Positions 1 to 7,217 are shown, counted from the first letter of the stretch. The stretch: DNA of 11,159 bases from Deltaproteobacteria bacterium (GCA_031288745.1 JAITQT010000227.1:1-11159); one strand, 5' to 3'. Numbers and translations: made by a program. Notes: a model not told the origin generated them from the sequence alone.

Positions 1-78
1 ATGGGATAGGGAGTGTCCCCTTTTCAATGTCCCTGAAAGAAGGCCTTTTCGTGTGCGGTGATAAGAAGGACTGGGTGA

Positions 79-165
79 AAGCCGGGTGCGGTAACTCCGC
101 CCGCCCGGTTTGACGGGGGGTACTGGAAACGGAGCGGAAGCTACCGCGCCAGTACTCTACCCTAC
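79..165 (+). mobile_element. 3' end of a group II intron (domains V and VI), partial
   Basis: Domain V is visible at about 79-111. A lower stem of eight pairs (79-86 with 104-111) contains the AGC catalytic triad at 80-82 opposite GTT. A 2-nt CG bulge lies at 102-103, and an upper GCGG/CCGC stem (88-91 with 97-100) carries a 5-nt loop. Domain VI follows: GTACTGG (120-126) pairs with CCAGTAC (149-155), GCGG/CCGC lies inside, and GGG (117-119) pairs with CCC (160-162). A159 falls in the bulge and is the expected branch-point A. The probable 3' splice site is after C165, giving the usual AY end with the branch A seven nucleotides from it. The reverse transcriptase and domains I-IV would lie to the left, outside the window; bases 1-70 may be the end of domain IV. 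The intron points towards the 3' end of the WG-repeat gene and is antisense to that cluster. The exact exon junction is inferred. Confidence 0.78.
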
Positions 166-214
166 TAATTTTTTTGCTAAGTTTTTGGCCTCGAACCTCA
201 TTCTTTAAAGTAGT

Positions 215-1834
215 TTACTCCAAATCGAAAGGTGAGGGCTCTAAGGTTGAAGCGTTATAGGGGGCAAATATATCTCTTGGGGGGTTATCGTCAAAGAGAG
301 CCTCTTTTTGGCTAGCTTCATCTAGCTTTTGATCGTTTAGCCTAGGAGTGGGCTTAGGCAGCGTCAGAGGGGGGCTTAGAGGTAAGGGCCCTTGGCCTGA
401 TTTAGTGGGAGAGTTCGTCTCCCAATTCCATTCTAGGCTTTGTTCGTAGCCAAAGGGAACCCTAGCCTCTCCTTGAGAGTTAAAATAAAGCGTCTCTTGG
501 CTGCCCTTATTTTTACCCTCAACCAAGCCGTCTCCCCTAGCTAAGGGGGGGGAGTCGAACATGGGTTTAACTACAAAATCACCTTTTTTATCAACTAGGC
601 CCCAATTAAAGTTATCAAGCGAAACCGGGGCTAGATCGTTATCAGTAAAATTTTTGGCAGCCTTAAATCTTGGTTTGATTACGTAGCGTCCGCTTTGGTC
701 GATAAAGCCCCAGAGATCGTCGTCGTTTTTAACGGCCAATAGATCGCCCTTGTCAATAATGCCTCCTGCCTCAGAGAACTCGGGGGTCACGACCCAGTGT
801 CCGCTTTGGTCGATAAAGCCCCAGAGAAAGTTATCGCCTTGAACGGCGGCTAGCCCGTCGGTGGAAAAGGAGCGAGCGTACTTAAAGCTGGGCTCTATTG
901 CCCATTGCCCTGAGCTATCAATATAGCCCCAAAGGTGATCGTCACCTTGGGCACCGGCTAAGCCGTTGGCCGCGAAAGACCAAACCGAAATTTCGCTCCA
1001 AAAGGTTGGCTTAATGGCCCAGCGGCCCTTGCGATCTAAAAAGCCCCATTTACCGCTCTCCATCGAGGCTTTAGCTAGCCCGTTAGGGGCAAAGGACTCA
1101 ATAGACTGATATCTGGGCTCTAGCTGAAAGCGACCAGCTTTATCTATAGCCCCCCAGCGGCCGTTCATCTTAACCGGGGCCAGATCGCTTTGGCCAAAAT
1201 CTTTAGCCTCTTGAAATCTAGCCTCTATGGCCCAGTAGCCGCTACGGTTAACAAAGCCCCAGGACTGGTTCTCGTTAGTGGCCTTAGCTAGTCCGTTTTT
1301 GGCAAACGCTCCCAGCTCTCGGCCACGAAAGGAGGAGATTACGGCTTTAACGTTACCTCTATCATCAATTAAGGCATAATCGTTATCAAGCTTAACAAAG
1401 GCTGTGGCATCGCTTTTAAAGGGATTGGCCGCCCTAAAACGGGGCTTAATTCGCCAACGGCCGGTATAATCGACGTAACCATAGAGGTCGTTTTGAGCTT
1501 TTAAGGGAATTAGCGGTGTTGGCCCTGATTTGGAGAGGGGTATTTCGGCTGGTGGCTTTTTATCTTTTTTAGGGGCCTCTTTAGCCTTATCCTTTTTAGG
1601 GGCTGAAGCGGCATTTTTGGTAGGCTTTTTGGGGGAGCTAGATTTTTTGGGGCTCTCTTTGCCCTCCTTTTTTGAAGTCTCCTTTTTAGGGCTAGGGGTT
1701 TTAGATTCGGCCGCTAGAGAGGCCGAGAAGGTTAAGATAAAGATGGTGATTAGGCCGAAATAACTTAAGGGCCTGACTAAGCTAAAAGTTTTTAGCCATA
1801 GGAAAGGACAAAAATTAAGGTGTATATATTTCAA
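215..1834 (-). CDS. Exported WG-repeat protein with Lys/Ser/Pro-rich linker
   Basis: The 539-residue protein contains about nine WG (KWG-type) repeats between residues 118 and 440. Each has the pattern W-G-[FYAL]-[IVL]-[DN]-x-x-G-x-[WF] followed by a basic-Pro-x-F/Y segment; examples start at W192, W227, W263, W302, W338, W375 and W411. Such repeats are predicted to form beta-rich, propeller-like folds, and most family members have no known function. Residues 25-41 are hydrophobic and end in an AxA-like site (SLAA), so the protein is probably exported. Residues 44-95 are very rich in Lys, Ser and Pro with repeated PKK/KKD motifs, possibly a flexible linker binding an anionic surface. The C-terminal 85 residues are Pro-rich with no domain I recognise. 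The initiation codon is TTG; no ATG, GTG or other TTG lies before the hydrophobic segment, and AGGT sits a few bases upstream. It follows the Sel1 lipoprotein gene by 22 nt and is the last gene of the cluster. Confidence 0.85.
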   Translation of the reverse strand: MKYIHLNFCPFLWLKTFSLVRPLSYFGLITIFILTFSASLAAESKTPSPKKETSKKEGKESPKKSSSPKKPTKNAASAPKKDKAKEAPKKDKKPPAEIPLSKSGPTPLIPLKAQNDLYGYVDYTGRWRIKPRFRAANPFKSDATAFVKLDNDYALIDDRGNVKAVISSFRGRELGAFAKNGLAKATNENQSWGFVNRSGYWAIEARFQEAKDFGQSDLAPVKMNGRWGAIDKAGRFQLEPRYQSIESFAPNGLAKASMESGKWGFLDRKGRWAIKPTFWSEISVWSFAANGLAGAQGDDHLWGYIDSSGQWAIEPSFKYARSFSTDGLAAVQGDNFLWGFIDQSGHWVVTPEFSEAGGIIDKGDLLAVKNDDDLWGFIDQSGRYVIKPRFKAAKNFTDNDLAPVSLDNFNWGLVDKKGDFVVKPMFDSPPLARGDGLVEGKNKGSQETLYFNSQGEARVPFGYEQSLEWNWETNSPTKSGQGPLPLSPPLTLPKPTPRLNDQKLDEASQKEALFDDNPPRDIFAPYNASTLEPSPFDLE

Positions 1835-1856
1835 GTTATTACCTATTAAAAGTATT

Positions 1857-2828
1857 TTAATATTCTAGGCCGGCAAAGTTAGAAGGCGGCTCTTTAGCAC
1901 CGGCCCGTAACTTTTTAAGGTTTTGGCTAGCTAGTTGGTAACCTCTCAAAGAGGCTTTTTCGTACCAACGCTTAGCCTCCGTTTGGTCAGGCGTGACCGC
2001 CCGGCCTTCTTGGTAGTAAAAGCCTAGATCGTTATAGCATCTAGGAGTGGTTTGAGGCCTATCGGCCGCTTTATGGGTCCAACTGGCCGCAGCGTAAACA
2101 TCGCTATTGACTCCTAGGCCTTGATGGTAAAGGTAGCCTAAATTGGCCATGGCTAAGACGTCGCCGGCCTCAGCCGCCTTAAGGCACCAACCAAAGGCCT
2201 CGGAGGGATTGCCCCCAAAGGGGTGACGCCAGTTAAAACTTGAGAGGCCGGGCGATAAAATAATAGCCGCGATAAGGTTCATGGCTGGAACAAAATTAAG
2301 TTTAGCTGCTTGCCTAGCTAAAGAAGCCGCTTGTTCGATATCGGAAGAGGGGCCGGCTAGGCCCTTAAAATGGAGTAAGGCCAGAGTTGCTAGGTAGACG
2401 GCCTTATCCTCGTCAGAAGCGGTTTTTAGTAAGGCCTCCATCCTTTCCTTTTGGGAGGTTAGTAAGCTTAAATAGCGGCTGGCTTCCTCTTCGTTTGGCT
2501 TTCGTCCGTCTAAGCCCCATTGGGCGATAAGGCGTAAAAAGTAAACCGCCCTAAGATCGCCCGAGCGTCCGGCCGCGTAGAGTAAGGGTCTAGCCGCCTT
2601 AAAGTCGCCGGAAAGAAATTGACTTCGGCCAGGTAAACTCACCGGCGAGATAGCCGCGCTCCCGCTAGTTGTTTCATTGGCTTTCGCGCTCGCCTCCGGG
2701 GCTGGCGGGGCGGGCTCGGTCTTGGCTGATTTATCAGAGCCTAGCCCGCAACCAAAGACTAAGCAAATTAGGGCTTGACTTACTAGAAATAAAAATAATT
2801 TTGAAAAATTAAGTTTAAAAATATTCAT
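1857..2828 (-). CDS. Sel1-repeat (TPR-like) lipoprotein
   Basis: I start this gene at the ATG at 2828, giving 323 residues. The frame is open further upstream to a TTG at 2867, but the ATG directly precedes a classical lipoprotein signal: hydrophobic stretch, then LVFGC with the lipidated Cys at residue 27. An Ala/Pro/Ser-rich linker follows. The rest is helical with Sel1-type repeats: at least two good C-terminal copies (A-x-x-W/Y-x-x-K-A-A-x-x-G spacing with LGYLYHQGLGV and LGFYYQEGRAV) and more degenerate copies before them. Sel1 repeats are protein-protein scaffolds, often in envelope or regulatory proteins; the partner is unknown. It lies 40 nt after the Crp/Fnr gene and 22 nt before the WG-repeat gene, so the two repeat proteins are probably co-expressed. 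No clear Shine-Dalgarno precedes the chosen ATG; upstream is A/T-rich. Confidence 0.83.
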   Translation of the reverse strand: MNIFKLNFSKLFLFLVSQALICLVFGCGLGSDKSAKTEPAPPAPEASAKANETTSGSAAISPVSLPGRSQFLSGDFKAARPLLYAAGRSGDLRAVYFLRLIAQWGLDGRKPNEEEASRYLSLLTSQKERMEALLKTASDEDKAVYLATLALLHFKGLAGPSSDIEQAASLARQAAKLNFVPAMNLIAAIILSPGLSSFNWRHPFGGNPSEAFGWCLKAAEAGDVLAMANLGYLYHQGLGVNSDVYAAASWTHKAADRPQTTPRCYNDLGFYYQEGRAVTPDQTEAKRWYEKASLRGYQLASQNLKKLRAGAKEPPSNFAGLEY

Positions 2829-2868
2829 AAATATATCAAAACATAAAAATTGGCAATTAAAATGCAAG

Positions 2869-3600
2869 TTAGTCTCTCTCCCCTTGGGCTAGGCGAGAGA
2901 GGGCGGCTCGGTTTTTAATTATGAGACCAGGTTTGGCTTCCTCTATTAAATCGTCATGCTTTAGGCGTTTAAAGGCCCTAGAGAGGCTTTCGGGGGTAAT
3001 ACCCAAAGTTAGGGCCAATTGAGTCTTAGTGACGGCTAGCTTAATTATCGAGCCGTCGTTTGGAAGCTTAAGTAGATAATCGGCAACTTTAGGGAGGAGA
3101 TTTTTTAGAGAAGATTCGATAATATCTTTAAAATGGTTAACTCTCGAGGCCAAGGCCCCTATGACCGTTAGGGCCAAATCGGGGCTAGAGCCAATAAGTT
3201 TCTTAAGCTCTAGGGAGGGCACGATAAGAGTAGAAGATTTTTTAACCGCTTCCGCCCAAGCCGGATAGCCCCCGGGGGTAAAAATGGCCGCTTCGCCAAA
3301 GAGAGATAGCGGACCGCATAGGCGCAGGATTCTTTCTTTACCAGAATTTTCTAACAGAAAAATTTTAATTAGCCCAGCGGAAACTAGATGAAAGCCCTCG
3401 GCTTTATCGCCTTGGTTAAAGACGATTTGACCTCGCTCGTAGTTTTTAGGCATTGAAGCCCGGGCCAGTTTTAAGATAATCTCTTGAGGCAAATCTTGAA
3501 AAAAGGTCGAGTGGCTTAAGATTTTGGCCGCTTGAACGTAAAAGAGATCGTTTTTATCGGCTAAAGGCTCGGTTTTAAGATTAATTGAGGGTTTAGACAT
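2869..3600 (-). CDS. Crp/Fnr-family transcriptional regulator
   Basis: The 243-residue length is normal for the family. Residues about 25-130 form the cyclic-nucleotide-binding-like beta-roll (RGQIVFNQGDKAEGFHLV, then LFGEAAIF). A long dimerisation helix spans about 140-165, and a winged helix-turn-helix lies at about 189-213 (TKTQLALTLGITPESLSRAF). The recognition helix carries E204, S207 and R208, the E-SR pattern FNR uses to read TTGA half-sites. FNR's N-terminal cysteine cluster is absent (only C95 is present), so a [4Fe-4S] oxygen sensor of the FNR kind is unlikely. The Arg-Ser of the cAMP pocket is also replaced (PAWAEA around 113-118), so cAMP is unlikely. The general layout recalls DNR/HcpR-like members; the effector is unknown. 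ATG start with no clear Shine-Dalgarno. It is separated from truA by 48 nt and followed by the two envelope repeat proteins, which it may or may not control. Confidence 0.92.
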   Translation of the reverse strand: MSKPSINLKTEPLADKNDLFYVQAAKILSHSTFFQDLPQEIILKLARASMPKNYERGQIVFNQGDKAEGFHLVSAGLIKIFLLENSGKERILRLCGPLSLFGEAAIFTPGGYPAWAEAVKKSSTLIVPSLELKKLIGSSPDLALTVIGALASRVNHFKDIIESSLKNLLPKVADYLLKLPNDGSIIKLAVTKTQLALTLGITPESLSRAFKRLKHDDLIEEAKPGLIIKNRAALSRLAQGERD

Positions 3601-3648
3601 TTTTTTCTAGCCGGTTTATAATTTAGGCTCATGGGCCTATAGAGTATT

Positions 3649-4428
3649 TTACTCTAAATCTAGCCCGAATGGTGCCTCGTAATAAACTTTTTCTAGGCTA
3701 AGGCCTTGGGGCGGGGCTACGGGTCCGGCCTGGGAGCGATCTTTTTTTTCTAAGACAGTGGAAAACTCATCGGGGCTTAAGCGCCCTCTAGCGCAGAGCC
3801 ATAAGGTTCCGGCTATGGTTCTAACCATGTGCCTTAAAAAACCACTCCCGGTTATGATCATCTGTAAGAGTTCTTTTCTTGGCTGATTAAACTTAATTTT
3901 TAACACCCGCCTAATAGTGCTTTTAAGCTCTGTGCCCGCGCTCTGAAAGCTCTTAAAGTCCTTAAGCCCGATTAAGCGCTGACTAGCCTCACTGGCTATT
4001 GTCCAATCTAGGCCTGGCCCCACGTGCCAGGCGCGGAAGATGAGTAAGGGATCGCGGATTTGGCTTAATAAAAAGTCATAGGTATAGGTTTTAGCTTTAG
4101 CATCAAAGCGAGCGTTAAATGAATCAGGAGCCACTTCAGCGCTAAGTACGGCAATAGTTGGGGGCAGTAATGCGTTAGTTCCCTTAATTAGTTGGGCCTC
4201 GGTGCGTGGGCTTACCGTAGTAAAGCTGGCTACCTGCCCTCTGGCGTGAACGCCTGCGTCCGTCCGTCCGCTAGCTTGAAGGCTAATAGGGTGGGCGCAT
4301 AACTTAGAGAGGGCCTTTTCCATTAGCCCCTGAATAGTCGGGCCGCGAGCTTGGCGTTGCCAGCCTAAGAAAGGGGTACCGTCGTAGGCTAGAGTAAGCT
4401 TGATGGTTCTTAATTTATTGTTTCCCAT
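3649..4428 (-). CDS. truA: tRNA pseudouridine(38-40) synthase TruA
   Basis: TruA converts uridines 38-40 in the anticodon stem-loop of many tRNAs to pseudouridine. The 259 residues match the usual length of about 250-270. The N-terminal LAYDGTPFLGWQRQ and the catalytic motif GRTDAGVHA (54-62, nucleophile D57) are present. So are FNARFDAKAKTYTY (104-117) and the C-terminal SGFLRHMVRTIAGTL (195-209). All family landmarks are intact, so the enzyme should be active. Its ATG shares a base with the TAA of the upstream haem-protein gene (TAATG), which implies translational coupling; there is no separate Shine-Dalgarno. Presence of truA in a mixed-function operon is common and says little about its neighbours. 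Confidence 0.97.
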   Translation of the reverse strand: MGNNKLRTIKLTLAYDGTPFLGWQRQARGPTIQGLMEKALSKLCAHPISLQASGRTDAGVHARGQVASFTTVSPRTEAQLIKGTNALLPPTIAVLSAEVAPDSFNARFDAKAKTYTYDFLLSQIRDPLLIFRAWHVGPGLDWTIASEASQRLIGLKDFKSFQSAGTELKSTIRRVLKIKFNQPRKELLQMIITGSGFLRHMVRTIAGTLWLCARGRLSPDEFSTVLEKKDRSQAGPVAPPQGLSLEKVYYEAPFGLDLE

Positions 4429-5204
4429 TATTGGCTAGGCTCGCGATAGTATAGCCCTCTTAGAGGCTTTGGCCTTTGTATTATATCATCAGGGATAGGG
4501 GCGGCCCGGTCGTAAGGTTTGGTAAAGCGATCTTTTTCCCAAGTTAGAGGTAAGGTTTTAAAGTGAGTTATTAGTTTAGCGCAAGAGTGACCGTTGATGC
4601 CGCTAACGGTTAAAATGTCAAGGGCGCGAGTGTCTTGTAAACTTGTGTGGCAAGTAAGGCAGGGCCCAAAATCGGCGTCAATGTAGGCTAGATCGGCAAT
4701 AGCCCGTTTATCTTCCATAGTGTCGGCGCTCATAAAATCGAGCACCGATATGGGCGGGAGGTAGTCTTCGAGTTGGGCCCGAATGATATCGTTAGTTTGG
4801 CTGACTAAAAATAAAGTTAAATCGTAAGGCGTTTCGTGGGCTAGTTCGTTTACGTTAGTGGGGCCGTAAGTTTGGCGGCTTTTACAAACCCCGAGTAGTT
4901 GCCAACTACTAAAGGCGGGAAAGATCTTATAAACAATGGGGGCCTCGGCTAAACCAAATAAAGTTACGGCGTGTTCTCCCTTCATCTGGAGCCAGCGGCC
5001 GCTTTTACTGGGGGTGGCGTAGCCTGAGGTCCCTCGGTGGGCGGTTTCGATAAGCTCGCGTCGCTCAGCTGCGGTCATGCCGCGGACCTGCTCGGGGGGC
5101 AAAAGGAGAAAGAGTTCGGAAATAGTAGCCGCTTTAAGAGGAGGGGTCAGGTAAAGGGTTAAAAAGAGAAAAAATAGAGCGTAAATAGGGCCTTTATAAG
5201 TCAT
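4428..5204 (-). CDS. Periplasmic single-haem c-type cytochrome-like protein, family not recognised
   Basis: 258 residues. An N-terminal signal peptide is clear (hydrophobic residues 8-21, then a cleavage-like PLKAA). One c-type haem attachment motif, CLTCH, lies at 182-186 near the C-terminal third; other cysteines at 107 and 208 could form a disulphide. Residues 27-55 contain ISELFLLLPPEQ, then AAERRELI, a helical segment I cannot assign to a named family. No second CxxCH is seen and the distal haem ligand cannot be named. The arrangement is compatible with a small periplasmic electron carrier or redox/NO/CO sensor, but function is inferred only from the haem motif. The gene starts 3 nt after the stop of the cytidylyltransferase gene and overlaps truA by one base, so it is translated as part of the operon. 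CxxCH could in principle bind metal instead of haem. Confidence 0.72.
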   Translation of the reverse strand: MTYKGPIYALFFLFLTLYLTPPLKAATISELFLLLPPEQVRGMTAAERRELIETAHRGTSGYATPSKSGRWLQMKGEHAVTLFGLAEAPIVYKIFPAFSSWQLLGVCKSRQTYGPTNVNELAHETPYDLTLFLVSQTNDIIRAQLEDYLPPISVLDFMSADTMEDKRAIADLAYIDADFGPCLTCHTSLQDTRALDILTVSGINGHSCAKLITHFKTLPLTWEKDRFTKPYDRAAPIPDDIIQRPKPLRGLYYREPSQ

Positions 5205-5207
5205 AAA

Positions 5208-5867
5208 TTAATCCGAATTAAGTTTGGGTAAAATAAGCCAACCCTCGGCTCGGCCTTTTTCTAGGATTTTTTCAGCGAGCCAAAAATCAAATTCTTCGTC
5301 AATATCGACGTTTTCCTCTCGGCTAGTCACCATAGTTCCGCGTTTTTGACCAAATAAAGAGTTTTTCTCTAAGTTTGAGCGCTTTAAGGCAATAACGCTA
5401 CCATCGTTAACGAAGACCGTTTCAATATCTTGGCGGCGGTGCTCCACTCCGTGGGGCGGGTAGCACAAGGTCAAAAATCCCGTAGCCATAGAGTCCCACT
5501 CTTCGGCCCGAAAGGCCTCGATGACCTTATCTATTAGACTGGGCCGTCTGACTGGGCTGGTGGGTTGAAGGAGAAGAATTTCATCAAAGTAATTACCTAA
5601 AGATAAACTAGCGTGGGCTAAGACTGATTTAGTGTCAGCCTCATCGGTGGCTAATTTCGCAGGCCTTTCTAAGACCCTGGCCCCATATAGGCTAGCTACG
5701 GCCGCAATTTCTTTATCATCAGTGGAGACTATAAGTTGCTTAATTAGTTTTGAGCTTTGGGCTGCGGTTATGGTCCAAGCCAAAAGGGGATGACCGAGGA
5801 TAGGGCGGATATTTTTTCGTTTAATCCCCTTTGAGCCACCGCGGGCTGGTATTACGGCCAGCATCAC
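5208..5867 (-). CDS. CMP-sugar cytidylyltransferase (NeuA/PseF-like)
   Basis: The protein (about 219 residues) is a typical acylneuraminate cytidylyltransferase: it activates a nonulosonic or related acid sugar with CTP to give a CMP-sugar for surface glycans. IPARGGSKGIKRKNI (residues 6-20) is the signature nucleotide-binding loop. LLQPTSPVR (99-107), the NDG at 154-156 and VDIDEEFD (187-194) follow in the family order. The sugar acid cannot be told from sequence; sialic, legionaminic, pseudaminic or a Kdo-like acid all remain possible. The coding region begins GTG-ATG. A perfect AAGGAGG (5874-5880) lies 6 nt before the GTG and 9 nt before the ATG, inside the last codons of the methyltransferase gene, so either start may be used; the ATG at 5864 has the better spacing. 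This is the only strong Shine-Dalgarno in the operon. It forms a pair with the upstream methyltransferase. Confidence 0.9.
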   Translation of the reverse strand: MMLAVIPARGGSKGIKRKNIRPILGHPLLAWTITAAQSSKLIKQLIVSTDDKEIAAVASLYGARVLERPAKLATDEADTKSVLAHASLSLGNYFDEILLLQPTSPVRRPSLIDKVIEAFRAEEWDSMATGFLTLCYPPHGVEHRRQDIETVFVNDGSVIALKRSNLEKNSLFGQKRGTMVTSREENVDIDEEFDFWLAEKILEKGRAEGWLILPKLNSD

Positions 5868-5868
5868 C

Positions 5869-6909
5869 TTAGGCCTCCTTATCGGTCAAGGGCCGGGCGA
5901 TAACTAGAAGGCGGCTACCTAAAAGGTTTTGGTGAATAAACTCTGGAGTTAGAAAGGGAAAAAAATGACTAGCCTCCCCTAAGTAAGGGTCTTCAAAATT
6001 TAGGTGATTATTAATGGTCCCTAGTTCGGTCACAACCGTTTCCAGTTCGACAATCTCAAAGTTAAGATTGGTTAAGAGGGTGGTCAGAGATTTTAGATTA
6101 AAGTGGTTTAAGTGGGAGTGGCCGCCAAAGGTATCGCTCTTTTCGTGGAGGACTCTAGTAACTAAAGAGCCGGCGTTGGGCACTAAGAGTAAAAGTAATC
6201 CGTCGCTTACTAATAATCTTTTAGCTTCTTGTAAGATAGAACGAATATCGGCCAAATGCTCTAAGACCTCCCACATGGAGACTAAATCAAAAGATTTGGA
6301 GGGCAAATCAGCAATCTCAAGAGGTTTGACGATAACTCTCATGCCTTCTTTAAGTAGATTTTCAACCGATTCGGTGTTAAGCTCTATCCCAGTAGTTTCC
6401 CAGCCTCTTTCTTGGGCTTGTTTTAAAAACGAACCCGTGCCGGCCCCAATGTCTAAGAGCTTAACCCCGGAGAGGTAATTGGCGACTAAATCTAAGCCGT
6501 AAGCATATTTTAGCTTGTCTAAGGACATCTGTGGGGCGCTAGTTAAGACGCTCATCCAGCTTAGTTCCTCGCGCCAAAATTTGATCATCAGATCTTCTCG
6601 TAGAATAAGGCTAACGTAAATAAGATCGCAGTTAGGGCAGCGCACGTGCCTAAAGCCGTCTTTAACAAATAAGCCCTGTTTGGGAGGGGCGTCGCAAACG
6701 GGGCAGTTGCGGGGCCTAAGCATATCAAGTTGGATGAGCCCGGTGGTGGGATCGATAAATTGGCTAAAGGGCGGGCGGGGTTTGTCTATCCTCCCAGTTT
6801 CGCGGTTAAACTTAGCCGTGCCCACGACTAAAGAGGCGTCGAAGGCGTTTTTGCGGTTTAAGCGTTCGCTTGGGTCTAAGAGCCAAGAAGATTGATGGGC
6901 GGCGATCAT
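5869..6909 (-). CDS. Class I SAM-dependent methyltransferase with N-terminal zinc ribbon
   Basis: 346 residues. A zinc-ribbon-like CPVC (69-72) and CPNC (91-94) pair in the layout C-x2-C ... RCPNCDLIYV precedes a Rossmann methyltransferase domain. SAM motif I is LLDIGAGTGSFL (151-162), the acidic residue ending strand 2 is E176, and VLEHL (215-219) resembles the UbiE/Methyltransf_11 or Methyltransf_23 group. This zinc-ribbon plus methyltransferase layout is frequent in polysaccharide and sugar-modification clusters, where the enzyme methylates a sugar or lipid carrier. The adjacent CMP-sugar synthetase supports that role; the substrate is unknown. The first 60 residues before the ribbon are unusual and unassigned. 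It is the first gene of the operon, behind promoter 7068-7097 and a 150-nt leader. ATG start; the upstream GGGA-like sequence is only a weak Shine-Dalgarno. Confidence 0.9.
   Translation of the reverse strand: MIAAHQSSWLLDPSERLNRKNAFDASLVVGTAKFNRETGRIDKPRPPFSQFIDPTTGLIQLDMLRPRNCPVCDAPPKQGLFVKDGFRHVRCPNCDLIYVSLILREDLMIKFWREELSWMSVLTSAPQMSLDKLKYAYGLDLVANYLSGVKLLDIGAGTGSFLKQAQERGWETTGIELNTESVENLLKEGMRVIVKPLEIADLPSKSFDLVSMWEVLEHLADIRSILQEAKRLLVSDGLLLLLVPNAGSLVTRVLHEKSDTFGGHSHLNHFNLKSLTTLLTNLNFEIVELETVVTELGTINNHLNFEDPYLGEASHFFPFLTPEFIHQNLLGSRLLVIARPLTDKEA
5874..5880 (-). promoter_or_regulatory. Strong Shine-Dalgarno AAGGAGG for the cytidylyltransferase gene
   Basis: A full AAGGAGG on the minus strand lies within the last codons of the methyltransferase gene, 6 nt before GTG and 9 nt before ATG. 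It contrasts with the poor or missing sites elsewhere in this operon and suggests independent re-initiation. Confidence 0.85.
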
Positions 6910-6960
6910 GATTATTCCCGCTAAGGGCGATGTCTTTGAATATGGGTTTTAGGTTAGCTC

Positions 6961-6982
6961 AAAAAAACAGCCTCTTTAGGCT
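6961..6982 (-). terminator. Terminator-like hairpin in the operon leader (candidate attenuator)
   Basis: On the minus strand AGCCT pairs with AGGCT across an AAAG loop (6982 down to 6969), followed by G and seven T (6967-6961). It lies about 50 nt upstream of the methyltransferase start and downstream of the promoter at 7068-7097, so it would reduce or regulate read-through into the operon. The stem is only 5 bp, so it may be a weak terminator needing a factor. Whether an alternative anti-terminator fold exists was not determined; upstream bases repeat CCAAAG, which could compete for the stem. Confidence 0.5.
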
Positions 6983-7067
6983 TTGGCTTTGGTTTTAGAT
7001 TTTGTTTTTAAGTGAAAGATGAATTAGCGGCGATGGTAACTATAATATTCATTCAATCATGGATGGA

Positions 7068-7097
7068 ATTATACCATAAAGAGAAAAAAGCGGACAA
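7068..7097 (-). promoter_or_regulatory. Sigma70-type promoter of the minus-strand operon
   Basis: Reading the minus strand, TTGTCC (7097-7092) is separated by 18 nt from a perfect TATAAT (7073-7068), with TG at the extended -10 position (TGG TATAAT). Transcription would start near 7061 and produce a leader of about 150 nt before the methyltransferase ATG. The leader contains a 14-codon reading frame (7008-7052, MNIIVTIAANSSFT) of unknown relevance and a terminator-like hairpin. A near-perfect palindrome centred at 7130.5, about -69 from this start, could be an activator or repressor site. Confidence 0.75.
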
Positions 7098-7120
7098 CAT
7101 CAGGGGTTCTAGGTTTTTGG

Positions 7121-7140
7121 CTTTTTAGCAGGCTAAAAAG
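7121..7140. repeat. 20-bp palindrome upstream of the operon promoter
   Basis: CTTTTTAGC (7121-7129) is the exact reverse complement of GCTAAAAAG (7132-7140), with a 2-nt centre. Its centre is about 69-70 bp upstream of the predicted start of the minus-strand operon, a position used by class I activators. It could equally be a transcript hairpin on either strand. No bound protein can be named. Confidence 0.4.
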
Positions 7141-7176
7141 ACCTAAAATTAATTAAGCTTTGTTGACTTAGGTAAA

Positions 7177-7217
7177 GGGCTAGATAGAGGGCTTCATTTA
7201 GGCCATCTATCTAGCCC
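7177..7217. repeat. Perfect 12-bp stem hairpin (41 nt inverted repeat)
   Basis: GGGCTAGATAGA (7177-7188) is the exact reverse complement of TCTATCTAGCCC (7206-7217), with a 17-nt loop. A second short palindrome follows at 7224-7236 (GGCCTT, T, AAGGCC). No T-run follows on + and none is obvious on -, so it is not a classical terminator. It may be a REP-type element, an RNA structure or a protein site. Confidence 0.6.

Noticed and set aside
1530..1763. Plus-strand frame over the Lys/Pro-rich linker of the WG-repeat gene
   Set aside because: It is a low-complexity antisense frame created by the repeated Lys/Ser/Pro codons.
3606..3645. Promoter between truA and the Crp/Fnr gene
   Set aside because: Only a 5-bp TAGGC/GCCTA hairpin and A/T-rich bits are visible; no -35/-10 pair with acceptable spacing.
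6014..6895. Plus-strand frames over the methyltransferase gene
   Set aside because: They are antisense to a well-supported gene with conserved motifs and show no protein features of their own.
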